Positions 57,188 through 64,000 of a stretch of 64,000 bases of DNA are shown here, one piece after another (position 1 is the first letter of the stretch; every line of letters begins with the position of its first letter). Made by a program: the position numbers and the translations under genes. The notes under the pieces were generated by a model. It did no database searches and was not told where the DNA came from. It saw only the letters and a program-made list of their open reading frames with translations. Source of the DNA: Tenebrio molitor. Its lineage: Eukaryota > Arthropoda > Insecta > Coleoptera > Tenebrionidae. The stretch is taken from contig NC_091055.1 in assembly GCF_963966145.1 (NCBI RefSeq), positions 3,844,001-3,908,000 of the forward strand, given 5' to 3'.

Positions 57188-60061
57188 ACTAATCTTTCTT
57201 CCAATCAGTGTGATAAAATAATTGACACTTTTTCAATATTTTATCAAAATGTACGTGGCCTTAACACCAAATTGGTGCAATTTTATAATGCTGTATCTGT
57301 TCTTGATGTTGACGTGGTTGCTGTGACGGAAACATGGTTAAAAGACGATGTATTATCTACCGAATTGTTTTCCTCTGATTATATTGTGTTCAGAAAGGAT
57401 CGTAATTTTAGTAGAACTCATCAGTCCAGAGGTGGTGGCGTTGCTCTGGCTGTTAGATCTACATTGTCAGTGAAGCTGATGGATGTAGATTTAGCCTTTG
57501 ATAATCTACCGGAAATTGATTTCATTTGTGTTAAGGTTCATAATGTCAACTCCACTATCTACATTTGTCTTGTATATATTCCTCCTGGTCTGACTTTGCA
57601 TAGATATCATGAATTTTCTTATGCTTTCCTTTCCTTGCGGTTTCTGCATGGTTCTAAAATAATTTTCTTGGGTGATTTTAATGTCACTGAATACATTACC
57701 TTTTTGAATTTAGATCAACTTCGGGGTAATGCAGTTCCGATTTTTCATATTTTAAGTGAGTTATCTATTCAGCAGCATAACTCTATTACTAATGATAATG
57801 ATCGGCTACTCGATTTGGTTCTGTCGAATTTACATTGTAGTGTGACCAGGGGTGAGGAGGGTCTTGTCCCTGAGGATCCTCATCATCCATCTCTTTTGGT
57901 ATCCATTGACGTTAGAATCAAGATAAGGAAGTTCATTTATGGTGTTGATGATGGTGATAATTTTAATTTTAGGGCAATTGATATGGAGATGGTGCGTAAC
58001 GAACTTCTTCTTATAGATTGGTCTTTTCTTGAGAGCTATGAGGATGTCGATTTGGCATGTCATGGTTTCTACAATAAGTTATTTGAGCTGTTTGACTTAA
58101 TTGTTCCAAAGAAAAAAAAACGTAGGCATAATTATCCGCCTTGGTTTTCGTATGAGCTTATTAAGAAAATTAAGTTGAAACACAGAATATTGAAGAAATT
58201 TAGGGTATCTGGCAAACTGTGTGATCTGGAGAAATATAGAATGTTACGTCGAGATATTAAAGGTGATATTAAAAGGCAGTATGATCAATACGTTGCTAAA
58301 GCTGAGGCTGACATAAAGAGAGATCCTAATAAGTTCTGGCAGTTCGTCAAATTCAAACAGAACGGTACTGGTATTCCTCTTAATATGACTTTTTCTGGAG
58401 CGGAAGTTTCTGGCGCTGATGAGATTACGGGAGCTTTTGCTAATTATTTTGAGTCTGCTTATTGCGAAAAAGCTTCAGTCATAGAGTCATCTGTTGAAGA
58501 ATGGAGTACATCTTGTAATTTCTTCTTAAATGCTGTTAACGAACAAGATGTTTTGAATGCAATATCCAAACTTAAGTTGAAATTCACAGCTGGTCCTGAT
58601 ATGATCCCATCATTTCTAATCCGTGAATGTGTTGAGGTTTTCGTTTCTCCTTTGGTAGTGATTTTCAACTTGTGTTTGAAGACTAATGCGTTTCCTGCAA
58701 TTTGGAAAACTGCAAGGGTTGTGCCGGTTTTTAAGAAGGGTGATCGCAGTTGCATTGAAAATTATCGGCCTGTTTCGATCTGCAGCAATTTTTCTAAAGT
58801 ATTTGAATTCATAATATCAGATACCTTGTCTTTTCATTTTAAAAGTTATATCTCAGAGTCACAACATGGCTTTGTGAGAGGTAGGTCAACGATATCCAAT
58901 TTATGTACTTTCACACAGTATGTAGCTAATTCAATGGATCTGGGCCTCCAAACTGATGTGATATATACTGATTTTTCAAAAGCTTTTGATAGGCTGGACC
59001 ATGAAATCCTTGTCAGAAAGCTGGAGACATTGGGTTGCTCTTCTAACTTTGTAAATTTTTTGTATTCTTACCTGAGTGGTCGTAAACAGTTTGTTAGTGT
59101 TCATGGACACCACTCTAATGTTTTTGATTGCTCCTCTGGTGTGCCTCAAGGATCTGTGTTGGGACCGCTACTCTTCAATATTTTTATTAATGACATAATT
59201 GAGGATCTTTCAGTATCCTGTTTGCTGTACGCAGATGACATGAAGATTTTTACGTCTATTAAAGAATTTGGTGATTGTGTCAGGTTGCAGGATAATATTG
59301 ATTTAATCTCCACTTGGTGCATACGAAATAGCCTTCAGTTAAATATAACCAAATGTATTGTAATGACTCTTAGTAATAAAAAACAAAAGTTTGAATTTGA
59401 TTATAATATTGATGGTGCTGTTTTGGAGAGACCTGAATTGGTTTCTGACTTGGGAGTGCTGTTTGATAATAAGCTGTCTTTTACAGGCCACATCAACTCT
59501 GTTATAAAAAAATCCTGGAAGACCTATGGCTATATTATTAGGAATACCAGAGATTTCTCTAATATCTCCACATTAATATACTTATTTCAATCATTTGTCA
59601 GAAGTAAACTTGAATATGCGTCGATTGTTTGGTTTCCTCATCATGCTGTTCACATTGCTAGTATTGAACATTTGCAGCGTAGATTCTTAAAATACTTGTG
59701 TTTCAGAGAGGATGGACGCTATCCTCCTATTGGATATTCACAGACCATTTTATTAGAACGTTTCTCGTTTAAAACCTTATCTGAACGCAATAAATTAATG
59801 AATTTATTGTTCTTGTACAAAATCGTTCATAACTTGATTGACTGCTGTTCTCTGCTCAGTCAGATTAATTTTTGTGTTGGTAAGCATTCTATTACTACTC
59901 GTAGTAAAAACTTATTCTATTTATCAACTCCGAGAACGGATTTTCTTAAATTTTCTCCTTTGAACAACATGCTCAATATTTCCAACTCTGTCGGTGATCT
60001 TGTTGATCTGTTCTCCTGTAGCATTGAAGTGTTAAAATCGTTGGATTTGTCGGATATTTAA
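57185..60061 (+). CDS. Retrotransposon ORF2 protein: endonuclease and reverse transcriptase
   Basis: 958 codons from the base after the TGA to TAA at 60061. The start given assumes readthrough. An alternative TTG at 57272 would remove the N-terminal YQNVRGL segment, and the first ATG (about 57480) would delete endonuclease catalytic residues. Endonuclease marks, numbered from 57272: VTETW (E20), GDFN (134-137) and DPHHPSL (H204-205). RT marks: the FVRGRS block, TDFSKAFD (D567), GVPQGSVLGPLLFN (from about 623) and YADD (653-656). The C-terminal 270 residues carry no RNase H. The protein would nick target DNA and copy the element RNA by target-primed reverse transcription in the nucleus. No internal frameshift or stop, so it may be functional. 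Confidence 0.93.
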   Translation, partial: LTNLSSNQCDKIIDTFSIFYQNVRGLNTKLVQFYNAVSVLDVDVVAVTETWLKDDVLSTELFSSDYIVFRKDRNFSRTHQSRGGGVALAVRSTLSVKLMDVDLAFDNLPEIDFICVKVHNVNSTIYICLVYIPPGLTLHRYHEFSYAFLSLRFLHGSKIIFLGDFNVTEYITFLNLDQLRGNAVPIFHILSELSIQQHNSITNDNDRLLDLVLSNLHCSVTRGEEGLVPEDPHHPSLLVSIDVRIKIRKFIYGVDDGDNFNFRAIDMEMVRNELLLIDWSFLESYEDVDLACHGFYNKLFELFDLIVPKKKKRRHNYPPWFSYELIKKIKLKHRILKKFRVSGKLCDLEKYRMLRRDIKGDIKRQYDQYVAKAEADIKRDPNKFWQFVKFKQNGTGIPLNMTFSGAEVSGADEITGAFANYFESAYCEKASVIESSVEEWSTSCNFFLNAVNEQDVLNAISKLKLKFTAGPDMIPSFLIRECVEVFVSPLVVIFNLCLKTNAFPAIWKTARVVPVFKKGDRSCIENYRPVSICSNFSKVFEFIISDTLSFHFKSYISESQHGFVRGRSTISNLCTFTQYVANSMDLGLQTDVIYTDFSKAFDRLDHEILVRKLETLGCSSNFVNFLYSYLSGRKQFVSVHGHHSNVFDCSSGVPQGSVLGPLLFNIFINDIIEDLSVSCLLYADDMKIFTSIKEFGDCVRLQDNIDLISTWCIRNSLQLNITKCIVMTLSNKKQKFEFDYNIDGAVLERPELVSDLGVLFDNKLSFTGHINSVIKKSWKTYGYIIRNTRDFSNISTLIYLFQSFVRSKLEYASIVWFPHHAVHIASIEHLQRRFLKYLCFREDGRYPPIGYSQTILLERFSFKTLSERNKLMNLLFLYKIVHNLIDCCSLLSQINFCVGKHSITTRSKNLFYLSTPRTDFLKFSPLNNMLNISNSVGDLVDLFSCSIEVLKSLDLSDI

Positions 60062-60116
60062 TTTGTATAGGTCGAATTATACGTGCTCTTTAATTGGGAT
60101 TTTCCTGTTGAGCATG

Positions 60117-60154
60117 AAATTAATAATAATAATTATAAAATTAATAATAATAAT
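60117..60154 (+). repeat. AAT-rich 3' tail of the retrotransposon
   Basis: Two runs of TAA/AAT triplets separated by AATTATAAAA close the element. Simple-repeat tails of this sort replace poly(A) in several LINE clades. The sequence immediately after (GAAGATGG) is taken as flanking DNA. Confidence 0.7.
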
Positions 60155-60180
60155 GAAGATGGTCTAACACACTATCATCA

Positions 60181-60240
60181 TTGGATCAGTGAAGTTAAGC
60201 AACGCCGGGTGCGCTCAGCATTTGGATGGGTGGCCGGCAC
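60181..60240 (+). ncRNA. 5S rRNA-derived segment (internal control region), truncated
   Basis: GATCAGTGAAGTTAAGCAAC followed by GCCGGG, CAGCATTTGGATGGGTGGCC closely tracks the middle of eukaryotic 5S rRNA (GATC..CGAAGTTAAGCA..GTCGGGC..GTTAGTACTTGGATGGG.GACC), including the A-box and C-box positions of the pol III internal promoter. The expected 5' third and 3' third of 5S are not recognisable (upstream is GGTCTAACACACTATCATCA, downstream ACAAAAACCGGGTTCAAC). So this is not an intact 5S gene. It could be the head of a 5S-derived SINE, part of the LINE 3' region, or a 5S pseudogene targeted by the LINE. Confidence 0.72.
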
Positions 60241-62874
60241 AAAAACCGGGTTCAACACTTCGCAGCTTCATACTTGATTTCAGTACTTCAGCCATCAAGA
60301 AAAATCTTTTATATCACATTTCAGAATGTTTCATAAAAGCCCTAATAGATGTAATATCTATAATCCCTTGTATGAACACACTCCGACGTGGATGTCATGT
60401 AAAAACTGGGCGTAATGTAAAATAAACGATAATATGTAAGACGTAGTGATTTCAAATGAGTTATCATTACTTGATATAAATATCCGTAACGATAAAAAAA
60501 TCCGGCCTGGATGCCGCGACCTCTTTTTTTAAGGTAATAAATTATGATATTTAATAGAAATAATATTTTATTTCGTAATAGAACGTTTTATTATTATTAG
60601 AGGTAAGTTTAATTTAATAAAACGTGAAGTGCCCTGATTAAATGTAAATGTTTGTGTTGTGAAGATTTTGAAATTAATCACCGTCAAGAATTTCAGTCGT
60701 TACATGGTTTCAGGAAAAAATGGAAACAATTTTGCTAATTGCGTACGTACTCGTTACGGTGAGACACTTGGTGTGAATATTTAAGCCGAAAGAATGAACG
60801 AGGGTGGTTTATTTTGTCTGGTCAATAGTGTGGCAAATTTGTAAAATTAAACATTTGCTGTTTTCGGTTGGCATAATTATGGTAATGTGGGAGATACGAG
60901 TTTGTGAACAGAAGGGTGTAGGGTTGGCGTGATAAGGTCCTCCTTGAGGTATAAAAGGTGTTTATGAAAACTGTAGATAATCTGGAAATTTAATATATTT
61001 TCGTAAGTAGGTGGAAAAAATTGGGACATGCTACAGAATATTTTAAAAATAATTACATCGGATATTATCCTTTATTCACCCGCGACGTAAATTCCTTTAA
61101 TCGAATATTGTTATTTGAGATAAAATACAGAAAGGATGTGTTAAGGAAACAGAGATAAATTTGAGCAGCCAATATAAATTTACAAGGAAATAATGTGGTA
61201 ATGAGTGATTTGATTCGGTCGAAACCGTGGATGAAATTAATGTTAAAAGGGAAAAAATATGTTTATTCATTTAATAGCATTATAAAGTTTTGAGATGAAA
61301 ATATGCTCAGCGTTATGTTTCTTGTCAGAAGATTAAGGATAATATGATTTAGCAATTTTTTCTCCACGCTGAGTCCAAAAGTATTGCATTCTAGAGAAAT
61401 TAATTAAAAAAGTTTAAATTTCTTACATAAATCTCGATGTAATTTATTGTTCTTTATTTACCTGAACATTAGTTTATTCATCTCTTTCTAGAAACCCACT
61501 GATACTTTGTCAAACAATTACTTTAATCAGCACAAAGTTAACAATTTTCATTTTCCTGGAATTTCGCTTCATTCAAAAGTAAGGTATTTCATTGACATTC
61601 CTAAAGAAATCCCGAAAAACAAATATTCCTAAACATTCACAAACATTTTAATTGCTGAACTTGCTTCCTCCTCGAAATTATTGTTCATCCAAACCTCATC
61701 CCCGACCACTGACAACAAACGCGGTCATCTTTGCTTACTCTAACACAAAGAATCTTCCGCCCAAAAACTTCGTAATTAACAAAACACACCTGCCGAAGAC
61801 AAAGCTTCGACTAATCATTTCAACAATTTCCTTTGAAACAACTCCACTCGCTCATGTAAGAAACGGATAAATTAAATTTCAATGCGAACGTATTTTTGCC
61901 ATTCACTACGATCCACAGATTTTTCGTCGGGAGTTTCCACTTATGTGATTTCCGTTTACATTAACCGGTCCTCGGTCGAGGAACATTTAAAGAATTTTCA
62001 TAATTTCCTCAATTCCGCGTACTTCGCACGACAGAGTAAATTGTCATGGCTCGAAAAGAACAGCTCGAAAAAATTATTTTAAATAAAAGAAAAAAATTAC
62101 TACGCGCGACGTGTCCGTGTACAGTCAGTTCGCAAAGTAATGTCGATCAAAACAAATACAAAGGGATAACGGTCGCCTTTAACATTTACCAGTTGCGTGA
62201 TTATTGATCGATCCTTTCGTAATTTTCACAGTTTTTCGTATGAGAATAAATTGTCAAAAAAAAAATTGAACATAATTTTTAAAAATTGGAAAGAAGATAT
62301 GTATAATATGTATACGATGTGTGCGTACAGTGCTTTCAGAAAATAATGTCAAAACAAGTGAAATAAAAATACATAAAGCGATATGTGTACATATATTAAA
62401 AGCATGTATTTTACAAAATGAAATAATTTTCTTAAATGAAAAAAAAAATCATAATGTTTCCAATTATTTATTCTTTGCAAATAAAAGTATATTGTCACGA
62501 AAAACTGTTGAACAAGATAATTCTAAATAAAAATACACTTTTAAAATGCTGTAAATGCAGTTTTCAGCATATCTCACGAGTTAAAAAACCTACAACTATC
62601 GTTCAAATTTTTAGCAAAGAATAAACCACAGCTGCTGTCAAATAAATCATTAAAAACTAACTGGGGAGTCGATCTAAAATTTGTGGGATAACTAATTCAG
62701 CTCTATACAGTCTGAAAGTTTGGTTACCACACTTCAGAAAATAAATTTACTTTGGAACGCTAGCATAAGTAATTTTAAACTAACGAGAATTAATTTCTGA
62801 CAATCTACATGCCCCATCAAAATTAATGTACCGGATTTTTTTTTCAAAATAGCCTACAGGCAATAATATACATA
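60241..62874. other. Unassigned stretch downstream of the 5S-like segment
   Basis: The first 200 bases may be the body of a 5S-derived SINE, but I cannot place its end. Beyond that, only frames of 60-78 codons without motifs. Confidence 0.4.
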
Positions 62875-62876
62875 TA

Positions 62877-63286
62877 CAGGCTGTCCCAGAATTGTCTCCC
62901 CAGAGGAAAAAAGGAGTATTTGAGTAAATATGATAATCTGAATGTTAAAGAAAAAAGTCCTATCTCAAGCGATAATCGAGAAAAAACATCCTAAACTTGA
63001 CCAATCAGAGTTGAGCACCATCAAGTTAGAGACCGCAATTTTGCGTTGCCGGCGGTTCGAAGTCAAAATTCCAAGTAAACTTTTCGCTGATTGTTGCGAT
63101 ATTAATTATTTTTGCTATCTAGCAACCTGTCCGATTTTTTAATAATATCTGAGGACGAGCTTCTGGGATTGGTGAAATTGAAAACTTTATGTGAGCTACA
63201 GGAAACTGTATTTTAGTCATCTTCGAGTCTCTTTTGCTGTCGGCACATGTCTGTTTTCTATGGGGAGGCAGTTCTGGGACAGGCTG
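62877..63286. mobile_element. 410-base MITE with CAGGCTGTCCC ends and TA duplication
   Basis: CAGGCTGTCCCAGAATTGTC (left) and CAGCCTGTCCCAGAACTGCC (inverted right), continuing TCCCCA.AG, give terminal repeats of about 30 bases. TA at 62875-62876 and 63287-63288. The minus-strand frame at 63119-63367 crosses the boundary into the neighbouring element and is not a gene. Confidence 0.9.
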
Positions 63287-63303
63287 TATATAATAAGAAT
63301 ATA

Positions 63304-63821
63304 CAGGGTGTATTAAAAACGGCGCGTAATATTTACATGACATGATTCTATGTTCAAATACAAGCAAAAAACTCTAGTACAAATTTACTGTTAACCCTCT
63401 GCTCATGGAGTTATTAACAGTCCAACTTGGAGATTTGCTTCGATGGTAATGGAGAAATACATTTACATAAATAGTATCAATAACACATAATTCAACAAAT
63501 AAAATAAATATTCCAGCACTGATTTTACCATTTTGATTATTGGTTTATTTGTAATTTCGTTTTTAAACATGTGAAGTCTTTGCTGTTCATAAATTGTGAA
63601 GGTATTCCAACATTTATACTAAGCTAGAATGATTTTTCGAACTTAAGTAAAGTCAGAAAGTAACATGGATTGTGGGTAATGTCATTTTTGATAATAATAA
63701 TATGTAGTTTCAAAACTATTCGTCTTACAATAAGACCAAATTCAAATTAGAATTTTTTGTTTGGTATAGCGTAGATTCGTGTGACATAAATTTGTATTAT
63801 GCGCCACTTTTAATACACCTG
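63304..63821. mobile_element. Family D MITE, full copy (518 bases, TA duplication)
   Basis: CAGGGTGTATTAAAAACGGC at the left and CAGGTGTATTAAAAGTGGCG (inverted) at the right, the latter missing one G. Inverted similarity continues through GCGTAATA. TA flanks both ends. The truncated relative is at 34656-35076. It lies only 17 bases from the preceding MITE. Non-coding. Confidence 0.9.
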
Positions 63822-63823
63822 TA

Positions 63824-64000
63824 TAATAATCTCCTTTAAAAAAAAAACATAATTTTTTTTTCAATTTTTTTTTTCACTTATTATTCTTTTTTTTTTAATT
63901 ACAGTGTTTAATGATAGTTTCTGTACAAAGTGAGCAAATTGTGATTTTCTTGAAATTATTTGTTGTTTATTCAGCTGTTGTGTTTACTTTATTTCATTCT
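63824..64000. other. T-rich end of window
   Basis: Poly-A and poly-T runs, no gene or element recognised. Confidence 0.4.

Larger units (their letters stand above)
55545..60154 (+). mobile_element. Near-intact non-LTR (LINE-type) retrotransposon
   Basis: In order: about 375 bases of 5' untranslated sequence, ORF1, a single in-frame TGA, ORF2 with endonuclease and reverse transcriptase, a 3' untranslated stretch of about 55 bases, and an AAT-rich tail. There are no LTRs and no RNase H domain. The layout and RT motifs place it in the broad Jockey/CR1-like assemblage; exact clade not determined. The 5' boundary is inferred from the end of family C (55541). A clear target duplication was not found; GAAGA occurs at both edges but is too short to trust. 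The long open frames imply recent insertion and possible activity. Confidence 0.9.

Noticed and set aside
60181..60300. Complete 5S rRNA gene
   Set aside because: Only the middle of 5S matches; both outer thirds, needed for helix I, are absent.
1..64000. CRISPR arrays, bacterial operons, riboswitches or rho-independent terminators
   Set aside because: None seen; the sequence is clearly an insect-type eukaryotic genome.

Overview
This is a eukaryotic, AT-rich, gene-poor window, almost certainly from an insect. A beetle is my guess from the transposon flavour, but the sequence does not prove the order. I see no bacterial-style operon and no complete host gene. The content is intergenic or intronic DNA filled with transposable elements at several ages and nesting depths. 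The one convincing host signal is a short minus-strand exon at 42198-42294: a start codon, a signal peptide and a consensus splice donor, with a CCAAT-bearing GC-richer block upstream of it.

The main element is a nearly intact non-LTR retrotransposon at about 55545-60154. Its ORF1 (55922-57184) carries a C4HC3 PHD-type zinc finger and CCHC knuckles. Its ORF2 carries an apurinic-type endonuclease and a reverse transcriptase with YADD. The two ORFs are in the same frame and separated by one TGA, in the context TGA CTA. ORF2 has no ATG before the first endonuclease catalytic residue, so stop-codon readthrough is the simplest way to express it. The element ends in an AAT-rich tail and is followed within about 30 bases by a segment closely resembling the internal control region of 5S rRNA. 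Two 5'-truncated relics of another non-LTR family (179-1174 minus, 16324-16732 plus) keep only the C-terminal CX2CX8HX4C domain and have clear target-site duplications.

Most other structure is non-autonomous DNA transposons with TA duplications and CAGGGTG/CAGGCTG-type ends, i.e. Tc1/mariner-like MITEs and foldback elements. I count 17 two-ended or clearly homologous copies in several unrelated families (A, B, C, D and singletons), plus stray single ends. They are nested: at the left edge family B holds A, which holds the RT relic; at 54.4-55.5 kb C holds B; at 47.2-47.9 kb A holds a CGGGCC-ended MITE, whose second copy is at 39967. Decayed Tc1/mariner transposase fragments lie at 28.2 kb (FTDESKF), 36.8 kb (PDLNPVDFFW) and 48.9 kb (mariner HTH).

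Layout. 0-1.9 kb: nested TEs. 1.9-6.4 kb: unassigned. 6.4-8.4 kb: an odd array of five transposase-like QDDA.SH motifs. 10.7-16.7 kb: MITEs, a foldback element, direct repeats and an RT relic. 16.7-28.1 kb: mostly blank, with three or four MITEs. 28.6-30.5 kb: a degenerate A-rich triplication interrupted by a hairpin element. 30.5-37.7 kb: sparse MITEs and a Tc1 relic. 37.7-45.5 kb: hairpin MITEs, the signal-peptide exon and a 956-base foldback element. 47-52 kb: nested MITEs and a mariner relic. 54.4-60.3 kb: nested MITEs, the retrotransposon and the 5S-like segment. 62.9-63.8 kb: two adjacent MITEs. All calls are from reading the sequence; no database search was possible.
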